64,000 bases of DNA from Chrysomallon squamiferum (Eukaryota; Mollusca; Gastropoda; Neomphalida; Peltospiridae), in the NCBI GenBank assembly GCA_012295275.1, contig CM022669.1, positions 1,729,140 to 1,793,139 on the forward strand, read 5' to 3'. Position 1 is the stretch's first letter. Each line of letters starts with the position of its first letter. The position numbers were made by a program, and so were the translations under genes. Positions 28,340 to 41,000 of this stretch are shown in pieces. The notes under the pieces are model-generated. The model did no database searches and was not told the origin of the DNA. It worked only from the letters and a program-made list of their open reading frames with translations.

Positions 28340-28760
28340 TGTGCAGAGTAATCCGGTATTCTCCAAGAGGTAGCCACGAGCTACCCCCGGCGAGGAATCC
28401 CTCTCCGTTTACTCTTTGGCTGATAAATCCACTTTGGCTTCGGTCGGAGTTCCAAAGATATCCTGAAAGGCCAAAATTCTAATATTAAAGTGCCGACAAT
28501 CATCTGTGATTTGTATCCGCCTCACAAAAGTCACAACAGTCTAACCATTCTCCATCATAATTGTTACATTTAGATGCAGATTATATGGATTCCTTGTGGT
28601 CGAAAGAAAAACACTGCGTATTTTGTTGATCGTTTTCTACATCTGGGTTACAAAACCCTAGCAAGAGATGAACTCTCTGTTTGACAGCCGCAAAAGCTAT
28701 TTATAGCGAACACCAGATGGCGTGACTTTAATACGGAAGTATATTGCGCCTGCGCTTTTC
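28340..28760 (-). promoter_or_regulatory. Likely TATA-less promoter and 5'UTR of the convertase gene
   Basis: This stretch before the convertase start is richer in GC and CpG than most of the window. It holds TGCGCCTGCGCT (28745-28756), one base from the NRF1 consensus; ACGGAAGT (28733-28740), an ETS-like site; and CACCAGATGGCG (28711-28722), resembling YY1/CTCF half-sites. Such site combinations are typical of CpG-containing animal promoters. A TTTCAG on the minus strand near 28465-28470 could be a 5'UTR splice acceptor, so part of the 5'UTR may be spliced. The transcription start is inferred, not seen. Confidence 0.45.
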
Positions 28761-29131
28761 TTGAAATCTGTCAGATACTATAATCTATTCAGCGAGGTTC
28801 AGATTATTTCCAAAAATTATAATGTATTTTAAAAAGCTATTGCATCATGGCACATATCTGATTTTCTTTTCTTTTTTTCTAAATTAAATTCTATCATTTT
28901 TCTTTAAGGTAGTTAATGTAAGTAGTTAAAAATAAAAAACATAGAATCAGAGATCAAACATGCCCACAAAATTCGTCACATACATACATTATATCCACGC
29001 ATAATTATTTCCCGTACATAATTATATAGTCAAAAATTTCAAGTTCAGCGTTTAATATATTTTTTATAAATTGACACAATAAAATAAATAAATAAATAAT
29101 AAAATTGTTAGTTAAGTATATGCTTAAACAT

Positions 29132-29192
29132 ACATTCATTCATACATACATACATACATACATACATACATACATACATACATACATGTATA
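29132..29192. repeat. (CATA)n tetranucleotide repeat
   Basis: About fourteen CATA units with CATT and CATG edges. Confidence 0.9.
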
Positions 29193-29451
29193 CATAATTA
29201 TATACATACAATGTATGTGCATATAGATACGTATGTATATATCACTGTGTCTTTAGATAATATATGTATATGGAAAGAAATAATAATATTTAATATTGAT
29301 ATTATTCCAAAGTTAAATGAAATACGCTAAAATAATATTTACTATCGTCCAGGCATTTTGGGTATATTATTTCCGAATGGATAATTAATTAATTACGAAA
29401 CCACAACTCAAATAATAATAATAATAATAAAAGTGAACAATGTCAGAATAT

Positions 29452-29452
<1 letters not shown>

Positions 29453-29483
<31 letters not shown>
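29453..29483. repeat. Poly(T) tract
   Basis: About 30 consecutive T residues, preceded by a short AAT repeat at 29412-29430. Confidence 0.9.
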
Positions 29484-29487
<4 letters not shown>

Positions 29488-30022
29488 ACAAGAATAACAA
29501 AGAAAACAGTAAAAGCAATAACAACAAAACCAAAAAACAAATTGAATCACTGTACCGACATAATATTACACCTATAAAACATTATTATAAGACTTAATAA
29601 ATTACGAAGGCGTCCATATGAAATCAAATCTAAAAAGTCCACATTTGAAAAGAGATATAAAATACAAATTTAATATAGCTCGAGGAGCGAATACTATTTC
29701 ACGATTCACCAAGATGTTTGTGTATCTTTTGAAAGATCAGGGACTCGATCTACGGTTTTCGAACTCATATCGATCAGCTGCAGGACATCTTTAATATGCA
29801 CTTTCCGACAGACAGAAGACTTTATCCATGACTTGGCCAGATAGAATGCTATAGAGACAATCACACGTCAGATAACATTGTATTGTAACTCGTCTCTTCG
29901 ACTGTCTTTGTTGTTCAGTTACCGACAAACGTTTTTAAAAACTTTAGCTGGATGTTTAGGCCAGCAAAAAATATCATTTTGTTTGAAATTTTGAATATTG
30001 CTTATGGCCACTATATAAATTA

Positions 30023-30024
<2 letters not shown>

Positions 30025-30076
<52 letters not shown>
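30025..30076. repeat. (GT)n microsatellite, ~25 units
   Basis: A pure GT run of about 50 bp, the longest dinucleotide repeat in the window. Confidence 0.95.
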
Positions 30077-30222
30077 ACTCGTTTTAAAAGCTTATTTGGA
30101 TGGAAATAAAAACAAAATTGCATTTTTCGTTAATGTATTTACTGAAATTGGTTTCTTACAAATACGTCACCGGAATTCCCGAAAAGCTTTAATCTTGTTG
30201 AATTTCTCACATGAAGTAAAAA

Positions 30223-30342
30223 CTAATAATAATAATAATAATAAAATAGGAATAATAAAAATAATAATAAATAAATAATAAATAAATTAAATAAAATATA
30301 ATAAAAAATAAAATAAAATAAAATAAAATAAAATAAAATAAG
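30223..30342. repeat. (AAT)n/(AAAT)n/(AAAAT)n compound repeat
   Basis: An A-rich purine-biased block of AAT, then AAAT, then about seven AAAAT units. It is roughly complementary to the T-rich block at 30745-30866. Confidence 0.9.
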
Positions 30343-30744
30343 TAAGTTAGTATTGTAATTAAGTAAATAATCAGTCCAATACAAATTCAAGAAGAAAAAA
30401 AAACAATAAACAAAAGAACACAACCAAACAACAACAACAATAATAATATATGTTTTAAAAGTTAACAAAAAAAACAAAAAAACAAAAATTAATTACGTAA
30501 TTAATAAAAATAATTTTAAATATATTTAAAAAAAATCAATTAAACGGATTTTAATATAGGCCTAATCACTCTGATCACCATTTTATATATATATACATAT
30601 ATTCTTAATTCTAACATTGTTGACTTAATAATTATAATAAGAAGAAAAATTATCAGATTGTCTTCTGTGTGACAAAACTTCTACGGTTCCCACACTTTAT
30701 TTTGTTTCTTTTTGTTTGTTTTTGGTTACTGTTGCTATTGTTTT

Positions 30745-30780
30745 ATTTATTTTATTTTATTATTATTATTATTTTTTTTT

Positions 30781-30864
<84 letters not shown>

Positions 30865-30866
30865 TA
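30745..30866. repeat. (TTTA)n/(TTA)n compound repeat
   Basis: TTTA units followed by about 17 TTA units. The poly-Tyr open frame across it is an artefact. Confidence 0.9.
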
Positions 30867-32502
30867 GTTTCGGGTTTTTACTTTTTAAAAGTTAAGAAGT
30901 TCAGCAAGGGCTGGACATTATTTTACACTTAAATTTACATTTTTAGCAGATTACAGAATAGCTCCATAAAAGTTTCATGATCAGTACTCTTGCGTACCTA
31001 TAATCTCTTAATTTCTTGTCCATGGTCAAAAATGATTTATCAAAAATTGTATACGTTTCATATTTCCTATTTTCTGTCTAACTAAGGTTCGTTCTCCATA
31101 TATCATACTAATTAATAAGGGAAGCCCAGTTGCGTTCTTTTCTGCTTTTATCATAAAAAGTATATAAAATTCAAGGCATTTAGTAATCGATAATAATAAA
31201 ACGAGTATTCACATATTCATTCAATCATTCATTCATTTTCGAGGAAAGCATTAGCTACTGAAGTAATCTAATTATAATAATTCTAATTCGATCAACAATA
31301 TACATATATACTTCGACTGACATAGATGTATTTATTTATTTATTAAGTTATTTATCTATTTATTTCTGAATTCGTTTTAATTTTACTTTTTAAAAACCAC
31401 ATTGATTAATTATTTACATCGATTTACTCACATAAAAATGAAATTTTAGCTGTTTATTATGTTGTTAAATTATTAGGTTGGGAATACGTCAGTTCAGTTG
31501 AACGATAAGATAAAATTAAAACGTCGTATTTTGGAATTCTATCGGTGGAAATAAAAAAAAATAATAATAATAATATAAAAAAATAAAGTTGTTTTTTTCC
31601 CTTTGGTTTTCTTTATTCACACAAATCTTCTCGTTTAAAAAGAATCGCGGTATAGAATACGGTTTGAGTGAGTTCGTCCAGCAACAATATATACAGTTAT
31701 GGACCACATTTTTCTCAGATACTTTTCTTTTTTCTCCTGACTAATATAATTATCAGTTATGTGGGAGGCCGTACTAATTGCTACCTCAGCGTTTTCATTT
31801 AACTTTATTTACCCCGTTTTTTTTTTTCGTTTTTTCGTTTTTTGTTTTTTTTACATTTACAATAAAATTACGGTTTCATTTCTAATTGCTGCAATAAATT
31901 TACGTTTACTTTTATTATTCGGCTAAGTATTAGTAATTATGTTGTGTGTGTGTGTGTGCAAACACAAATACATCCAACAAAAACCAAAAAGAACAATAAA
32001 AAACGTAATATCAGTAAAATGTTAGATATCTTCTACCCACTTTTTGTAAAAAAATAAAAAAATAAAAAATAAAATAATTGCACAACTAAGGATTATTTTT
32101 ATTATTATTATTACTTAATTATATAAATACGTTTGGTTGTTATGTGTAAAGAAAATCGATTCGTTATTTTCCCTCGAACTAAATCTGTGACGAGCCTATA
32201 AAAAATAATACAATGACATTATCCGATAGAAGCCGAAAGATTCCGAAATTAGTCGAATAAACCGAGAAGGAAGTGGTCATACAAGTGGCAGGAAAAGAGT
32301 ACAAAGTTTTTATATATTAAAACTTCATTTTGTATTGAAATTTGATTTGATTTTCCTATACGCTGGTACGTATATGTCATGAAAATTTTTAAAACTACTT
32401 TGCTTTTAAATGTTATCAATATTAACTATAGTATATTCGAGGCATTTGTTTTCATTAAAGCAGAAAGATAATTTAAGATGTAACTTGTAAAGTTGTGTCA
32501 AG

Positions 32503-32517
32503 TAAGGGAGATAATTT
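32503..32517. repeat. Molluscan-type short word TAAGGGAGATAATTT, copy 2
   Basis: The same 15-mer as at 15063-15077 and in the same orientation, followed by an A/T homopolymer run. Confidence 0.5.
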
Positions 32518-35500
32518 ATAATTTTTTTTTTTAATTTTTTTTTTTATATAACCAGTTCTGTTATTATACAACTTCTCACAGAAAATGTTTATTATTTAGC
32601 TATTAATTAGTAATCGTGCACCGCTTATTAACAGAGATTTTAATCGGTGTTTTGCTAATGCAGAGATAAAAAGTCTGAGAAAACTATAAACTAAACCCGC
32701 TTTAAAGTGTCTTTTGCTTCTCAGATTGTAAAATAAATCAGTTTTAACAACATTGGCAAGTGGCTGTGTACAAAAGTATATGTAAATTATACTACATTTC
32801 AGGGGTTTTTTGGGGTGTTTTTTTTGTTTTTTTTGAATAGGTAAGAATGAATGTGTTATTCTGTCACTTGTCACTTCTCATTTAATTAGACCGACAACGT
32901 GAAATAATAATAAAATTTCATTTCAACTTTCTTATTATGAAGAACTGTTCATAAAGAAATGACTTGAATTGCATGAATATGTTTTAGCAAACTTTTGTTT
33001 CTTTAAATTAATGTTTAATAACTTGATAAAAAAATGAATTTAGTCAGTCTGATATACACATAATACAGTAACCATTAATATTATTTCTCTGGACAGGTGT
33101 CCAGATATTGATAATCTATAGTTTACCTGAGGCAAATTATTTTGCTAATTTGTACACATACAAACACTCATCTGTATCTTTTTTTCTTTTTTTTTCAAGA
33201 ACTTACTCCAATTTACTTCACATCTTCATATGTTCCTGAAGAAAAATAATCACAAAAAGAACTTAAGGAAACAATTGAAATTTGAATGGTACTTCTATGC
33301 TTTATACATGTATATGCATGCAGTTTAATTTTAGTGAATAAATATTTTATTATTATTATCTTTTTAAAAATATATTTACACTGTACAGATAAATTAGTTA
33401 AATTGCAAACAATGGGTGCACCACAGAATAATTGTTTCCAGTCTTGACAATGAAATTATGTTGAGATAATTTCAAACAATTGTGACAATTTCAAACCTGG
33501 TGTTAAATGAGGTCAAGAACAAACTATCATTCAAAACACTTTCAATATTTGGTCTTTTGTTCTGCTAGAAATGTTTCTCTTGGCACCTGTCTTTGTAAGT
33601 GATAAACAGCTGAAGCTATGTGCCTTAAATAGGTTAGCATTGTCATCTTACAGACTGCCAGTTTAAATATTAAGTAGTCTTGAACTTAGTTTGGCATTTT
33701 ATATGATTTAATTGATTCTAATACTAATTGATACTAAAATCATTTGTTAGTAATGATAGTGATTTCAGAATAATAAAAAAATTAAATATTAGTACTCATT
33801 ATATAATTTCGTGTATTTTATCATTTGGAAAAATAATGGCAGATACACATTTAGCTTAGATTATTTTTAAGATACGTAATTTTCTACATTTTTTTTTTTT
33901 CTATTTTTTGTTGATTATACTTTCCTTATTTCTCTGTATTTCTGTCTTTTTATATCTTTTCTCTTTCTTTTTACCTCTTTCTAAAGCACTTTAAAGATCT
34001 CTGAATGGCTATATAGGCCTGAAACGGAATCTAGATTTTTAAAAGTCACAGAGAATGATTATTATCACAGTGTCACAGCATGTTTTTTTGTATTATTAAT
34101 TTATGAAAAGAAAACAAATCTATATAATTCATTCTGTTTAAGAACATAATTATTTTTTTCATGTTTTTCCTAACAGGTTTATAATGCTGTTATCTGTGCT
34201 TTGCCTTTTCAGCATTTGTTTTAATCTTCATATTCAGCTTTTTGGAGGAAATTTAAAAAGAAAAAATGAAATGTGTCTAGTTTTCATATTAAATAAATAC
34301 ATTTCTTCTCAAACTGATGATCAGTATACTGGTTATAGTTTTGTCTTTATTTTAATTGGATTTTATAAGTTGTCGTGTGATGGCAGCATATTCACTGGGG
34401 TTGAATAATGTTCACAGATAAATCCAGGCTTGGTTTTCATGTCAGTAACAGTCAGCTGTGTGTCTACAGACATCCATGAGAGCATTTGCCTATATAGGAC
34501 TTTGTGTGATGAATGTCAAAGTTACATGAATGAGAAATAATCAGGCCAACAGATTGGGGATAAGTAAGTTCTGAAGGACGAATCTGCCTGATAGCATCAT
34601 GCTAGGTGACAAACTTTCTTGAACAGTAAGGTGTAACCAGGACGGACTGAACAACAAATTTGCCTGATTTGCACCAATATGGCAAGTTCAAGATCACAGT
34701 ATCTTTCCTGCCAACCTGTAATATCTAAGTCAACAAGTTCCAGAACAAATGACTTACTAGTAAACTGTTATGTTTGATAATGGTTTTCTATCATTACTGA
34801 AGAATATATAAAATTTTGGATGCATTTTACATTATCAATCTAATTCACCAGGAAACTGATTCGATTATTACTTTTTGACCTTTAAATTCTTTTGATTAGT
34901 AAGTATACACAAGTGTATTAATCTGTTTATCAAGTCTTCATTGTCAGGGTAAGTTATTTTACAGAATCTCTGCTCCGTGTCTGATACTTTCATACAGTTA
35001 TCACTTTCATACCTTATTTTTCATTTTTTGTAACTTTCTGAGACAAAGAGTAAACAAAAACATATTGATGATAGCTGTCCTTGTAATATTCAGGCCATAC
35101 AGATTTTAGTTTTAATATTTTTTATCATGGTAGATGGTGCAAATTACATCAAAATTGGTCATTTTGTTTTCCACACTGATTTTACATGCCTTTTCATTGA
35201 TATAAAAGCATATTGCTTCAGCATTTGATAAACTTGAACTGAGCCAATATATATAAAACCAATTGCTGTATTAGGATTGATTTTGCCACCTATCGTGATT
35301 AGTTAATCCAGTTCCAACATAAATAAAGAAAAAAAAGCAGGCAATAAAACTTCATATATAACATAATCTGTGTATAAATTTAACAGTTCTGTTTTAAACT
35401 ATTACAGTATAAAACTGAGTTTTTGAATTTACAATACATATATAATACAAAAATGTTCAATAGTTGCTTATCTACTAACATTTAGTTTTTAAAATGATAC

Positions 35501-36539
35501 ATAAATATTTCAATTAATTATACAAATATCTGTCTGCTTGTGACAATAGAAGAGTGATAAAAACATAGCCTGTTGTTTAACCTACACCGAAATTCCTCTG
35601 TCACAGCACTTGACCTAATTCAAGCTTCTTGGTATTTCAAAAGCCTCAAATATGACATTTTTACCTCAGTGAATTACAGGCAACAATTCACTGGTCTATT
35701 TTTTTTATATGTATTTTTGCCTTATGGCTTAGATTAAGAGTCGCCTATACTACTCATTGTTTTTTGTGTATAATTTATTCTTAGCTATTTAATATATATT
35801 TTCTTTAATTTTTTAATTTTTAATTATTATTATTTTCTAATTCACGGTCATTCTTTTCTACTGTCAAATGATTTATGTGACTAGCAAGTGTATGGATCTT
35901 TTGTACATTGATTTTTACTTGTTATTTGCTTGTCACAGTAGTATTTTAAGTATTTTATTATAGTGCTTTTGTTAATTAAGGATGTATACTCTATAAAAAA
36001 AAATGCACAGAATGAAATATTCATGGAATTACAAAGTGGCCTAATTTCATTACTTACATATCACAGTAAAATTTGACTTGAGTATGTGACATTGTTTTTT
36101 CATCACTCAACCTCATCACAAGAGTGTGCCGAATTCAGTACTTGTACAGCCACCAGCAACAGCAATTACTACATGACATTTCCCAGTCCATGCTTCCTGC
36201 AGTGAATGTCAATTTGCAAAAATGTCACAGTAGCACATAAATATTCTCCTTCTGTAGGAAATCCATTGCTACACATACCTGTTGTCCTGCTTATAAAATT
36301 CTCTCTGCTGATCCCAAATGGGAAGCATGTGATGGCAAAGTATTTCATCCTGGTAACATACTATTGGTTTGCCGTATGTGAAGAATCCGTCACTGAATCT
36401 ATCTATATGATGCAGTTATTAGCAAAATATTGTGGCATCTGTATATACATTGTTGTCCATCATGTTGCTTGAAACATTATTTGATTGTACCAACCAAGAT
36501 ACCCTAGAAAAATAGGAATTGAAACAGCAGTGATAATCA

Positions 36540-37000
36540 TAATAAAGATCTGTCAGAGCACACTAAAGCAGGCTAGTGGAAATAATGAAAATCCTGTATT
36601 AAATCCTGAGGTGTATGATGGGCATTTTCGATCCTGCTTAGAGCCATCATTTGGGAGAGTTCCAGTGGATCAAACCACTGAAGAAATGGCTAACAAAGAC
36701 ATTCAAACACTTGATGTAAATATGGGATTTAACCCGAAACCTTGTGCAGAACAAGAGTACTGGCACAAATGCTAAGTAGAGAAACATTTCTCTTAGATAG
36801 CTCATGAGAGAGGGGCTTGAAAGTTCTAGACAAAATCAGTGACCAAGGATACTTGATGATAAAGTTTAATTTCAGACTCTTGCCAGTCTAATTAATGGCC
36901 AACAGCTGAATCAACACTTTCAGTGAGCATAGGACAACCTTAGGCAATTAGTAATTATTGTTCCAAAATTGATAAACCACATATTGAGGAATTACAGCAA
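36540..37000 (+). pseudogene. Relic of a mobile-element ORF (FGR-VPVDQTTEE family)
   Basis: An open stretch ending at 36775 contains NPEVYDGHF, then SFGRVPVDQTTEEMANKDIQ, then GFNPKPCAEQEYW. I recognise this block as a recurring conserved region of an uncharacterised transposon-encoded protein found in many copies in cephalopod and other invertebrate genomes, where it usually reads FGR-IPVDQ-xxEE-xxNxDxQT. Downstream to ~37000 the frame is full of stops but keeps a similar order. The function of the parent protein is unknown to me. The copy is truncated at its 5' side and inactive. Confidence 0.5.
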
Positions 37001-37129
37001 ATGTATTGAGCAGTATGCCATTCATGACACAGATTACACTGCCTAATGACAGTATCTAAAAACCCACAAAAAACAAGGCATGGCCAAAGTTTCCAATTCT
37101 CTACTTTGACCTCCAAGTTCATCAAATGG

Positions 37130-37240
37130 GACCACTGTTGTGTGCATCAGCCTGCTTGTTGCTTCCCCAGACCAGAACTTGAACTCTTAACCCAGAAGCC
37201 TGTGTTAATTTATCACACTAAACCAGCCATATCTTGGCCG
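37130..37240 (-). repeat. Possible tRNA-derived SINE head
   Basis: On the minus strand the order is TGGCTGGTTTAGTGTGAT (A-box-like), then about 35 bases, then GAGTTCAAGTTCT (B-box-like, compare GTTCRANNC). This spacing is that of an internal RNA polymerase III promoter in a tRNA-like sequence. No clean cloverleaf folds by eye, so it is more likely a decayed SINE than a tRNA gene. Confidence 0.35.
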
Positions 37241-37968
37241 TTAATTAATGTAACTTTTCCATTTAAAAACTGCCTTTAGAAGTTTGTCATCATGTATTTT
37301 CCAAAGGGATGGTCAAACATTTCTCTCATAAAATGATTATCACACCACTTAAAAGTATTTGGGAAATTAATCATTATTATCACAATATCAAAGCCATTTA
37401 ATATTATAATTGTAGCACAATTAGCATTCAGGATAAAATTAAGCACCAGTTGATCGTCATTCAGCTGTTCACACAGTGCCAGGCTGTGCACACTTCAGTG
37501 ATTTACAGCAGACAATGCTTGCTGCCACATACAAAAAGGAAATGCAGTTAAACATTAAAATAATTCAATAATTAAATTAATTTTATTATAGTTTATCAAA
37601 AAAACCCAAAACAACAGCAATTAATCAATGATAGTATTTAAAAAAATTTCTTCTCCATAGTTTTGATCTTGTTTGAAAATATTTGTTTCATGAGATTCAA
37701 CATCTTTGCTGGCATTGTTTGTGTTTGTTTATATCGTTATTTTGTTTTTATGTTGTTTTAAATAATGATTTATAACAAAAGATAAAATATATGGGATAAC
37801 AGCTAGGATCATTTATTGTTTTTGTTTGGTTTACTTTTGTACAATTTGGTTATTATTTGTTTTATTTTTATTTTTCATCTTTTTATCTATTTCTGTTTTA
37901 CAAACGAAGGAACTGAAGTTTTTCTTAGGCAGATTTGCCTCTGCACATGGGGCATGCAGCACAACAAA

Positions 37969-38025
37969 ATGCCAAAGCCAGGTCTAAGGGGTTTTTTCCC
38001 ATTTACATCCAAGAGTACAACTGAT
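37969..38025 (+). CDS. RAI14: RAI14-like exon 1, start codon
   Basis: Encodes 19 residues (MPKPGLRGFFPFTSKSTTD) before a GTAAGT donor, and joins in phase 0 to the SEWNKNDD exon. The ATG at 37969 has A at -3. An in-frame ATG at 37954 and an out-of-frame ATG at 37947 precede it. A pyrimidine-rich TTTTTCTTAGGCAG just upstream (ending ~37930) could be the acceptor of a 5'UTR intron. Confidence 0.65.
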
Positions 38026-41000
38026 GTAAGTTACAATATTCTTTATTTTTTTCTTTCCTTTTTCATTTTTTTGCTAACATACAGTTTGTTATAAAATTTA
38101 TAAGATTTTTAGCCAAAGATTAATTTCATTATATCATTTTAATGTTTAGATTTTGCCACTTCTTTCTTCTGTATTTCCACATATGAAATAATTTAAAATA
38201 TCAGTCTACAAGAATCCTCAAAAAGGTATTATCATATACTCCAAACAGATTTTCTGTTTGGGAAATTCAAGGTTGACTCCTAACTATAATTGTAGATCCT
38301 GTTATTCTGATTCCAGTAATAAAGAATTGGTTACAAAATTATGATTTAGTTTTGTTTTTGGTGCTGTTTGGTCACAGTTACTATTTTCAACAAATCCCAG
38401 TTTCTGTGATGCCTTTCAGAAGCAAGACAGTCTATGATAAAATTTATTTCATGTGTTGTGAATATACATTTTAATGTTTTCCCAGATTTTGTACAGAAGG
38501 CTTTTGAACACAGTCCATAGCTAACATTTTGCTGAGAAGTGATGTGCCTATATAACTTTGATGATTTATTAACCTAGGTGGAGGCACAATCATAACCAGC
38601 TCTGATATTTCAACACAGATTTATTCATTTTTTTCGGTGTTATTTATGCAATTAAATTTTTCTTACCAAGTACTCTCAAAATTAAGGAGGTTGCTTTAAG
38701 CTTCAGTTTTAAAAGATGAAATACTGCTTTTTCCAATGATATATTTTGAAAGAGATCTTTTGCTCGGAAAGAGATGAAGTTTTTATCAAGCTATCCTGCT
38801 TTTGGGGGAGCAAATACTTTTATATTGGATGTACAAATGAGGTTAAGAGATTGAACTTAGTTTGGTCAAGTTTAGCTGTAGAAAGAAAGCTTGTAGATTT
38901 AACCCTGGGATCATGAACCATATTTGCGATACATAATTGTAGATAATACATGTATAAGGTCTGTCTGTATAAGTGTGTTGCATATATATTGATACGATTG
39001 TGAAATGTGATGTTACCTTAAAATATGTATTGGGCTTTTATTACAAAAATGTAGAATTCTAATTTATTTCAGTTGTCAGAATGGAATAAAAATGATGATA
39101 AGTTACTCAAGGCTGTTGAAGCTGGTGATGTGAAAAAAGTTAACTCAATACTCACAAAGAAAACGCTTGTACTAACAAAACTAGGACCACGTGGACACAA
39201 TGTGTAAGTATTTAAACATATTTTATCATTGCTTATTATTAATAAATAAAATTATTCTAAATTAGTTATTTATATTACTTGAGATGCTTTTGGCTATGAT
39301 GCATTTCCATTTGGTTTTCTAAATTCAAGTTTATTTATTTATAGTTACAATAATTATGAACGTTTTAAAAACTATTATATATTTTTAAAATAGCACTTTA
39401 TTCATATTCAGTAATGTGGATGAAGTAAAGTTCAGTTTAATACAACATGATTAATAATATGTGTCTTGAATATACATAGTATGTATGTATTCTATAAAAG
39501 CAACTTTTTCTGTGTCATTCCATGTCAATTCACCTACTGGTTATAACTTCACCAAATATTTACTTGAATGTACTGCCTTTCAAACTTTAGACCCCTGATA
39601 TGTAAGCAACTGGTGGGCACATCTTTGTTATGTTGGTGTTGCTGGAAATGCAAATATGCAACAATTTTTTTAAATAGGACCAATTTGAGAAATCATAAGC
39701 TTTGGATCTTATTTAGTTACAGGTATAGTCCAGGATATTAGTAATAGCATATAAAAATCTGGGGATGTAATACTCATTATAAACAGTAAATACACAAGCA
39801 TATGTATTACCTAATGCAGTAATGTATGTTTTATATGCTGGATTCTAACCCTTGGAGATTGGTCTTTTTAAACCAACATAGAAAATAACAGATTCTAATA
39901 TAAGTCTTAAACATTGCAAGGCTATGGATATAGATATAAAATTATTTACTTTCAAAATAACTGAAATAAAGCTTAATTGTGACCTAGGAGTTAATAATGA
40001 TAAGTCTAAATTTATAAGTATTTTGTCCTCAGGCTAGATATTCTATTACTCGTAGTAATGGGGATTTCATAGCTTCCTTAAAGGAATTGTCATCATTTCA
40101 GCTTTGGCAATCTTTACCATATTATAGTGACAGCACAATGGAAAAAAGAATAGATTGATTATGGAGTGTGAATCATAATGCACTGGTTTTCAGAAACAGT
40201 TTATTACCAGTTTCAGTATTTATATTTTGATTGAATATTGGAAAACAAGTCTTGGTAGCATTTAACACTGTTTATTATGTGCAAAAAATACATTATTGCC
40301 ACAGGAATACATATTTTGTGTTTTATAACATTAGGAGTTATAATTTTAACTAAAGATAGGTTAAAGGTTATGCAGTTTATAAGGTAAAACAAAAGTTAAA
40401 AGGTTATGAAACCTTAAAATGGTTCTATGTAAAAAAAAATAATTGTAGATTTGGATTCATTGTAGAATTCTCCAACAAAATTAACTTTATGAAAAACCAG
40501 CCTACTGGTTGCTGAAATAATGTGGTCTAAAGATGACCGATTTGACTTTATGTTGAAAGGCCATATTTTGAAAAGGAATGGTCCACTAAAAACTTGAAAT
40601 TTAATATTTGAGGCCAAATCAACACAAACATCAATTTTCATCAAACTCTGAATCAGTCAGATTACAACTTTATATTTTCCTGGGTGATATGACACATAAT
40701 GTGCTTGAAGTATGATTTGATACTGGATCAGTTCTTCTCATTGACTTATTTGGCATATTTCCATTTCCAGCCAGAATTCAGTGATAAGGATTCCAAAGGA
40801 TTTGGTTTAAATTTTGTGAGAAGGTGCTTATAAAAGATCAGTTAACATAAACCAACTACAGATTAGCCATATTTTTCCACTCTTATACTACAGCTATGTG
40901 TTTAGGAAGAATTTGTAAATAAAATAACAAAATAAAAATAATTGTTGACTTACTCCTGTCTGACTTTGTGACTGCACGTCTTAGGGTAATGCTGTGGCTA

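Larger units (their letters stand above)
28761..37900. other. Intergenic region between the divergent convertase and RAI14-like genes
   Basis: No coding exon was recognised. The first ~4 kb (to ~32.9 kb) retains CpG dinucleotides and is packed with AT-rich simple repeats; the rest is CpG-poor. A CpG-containing stretch at ~32160-32310 could be a 5'UTR exon or promoter of the plus-strand gene, but nothing proves it. Transposon relics lie at ~36.5-37.0 kb and a possible SINE at ~37.1-37.24 kb. Confidence 0.5.

Noticed and set aside
30669-30932. Tyr/Phe-rich open frame
   Set aside because: Translation of TTA/TTTA simple repeats.
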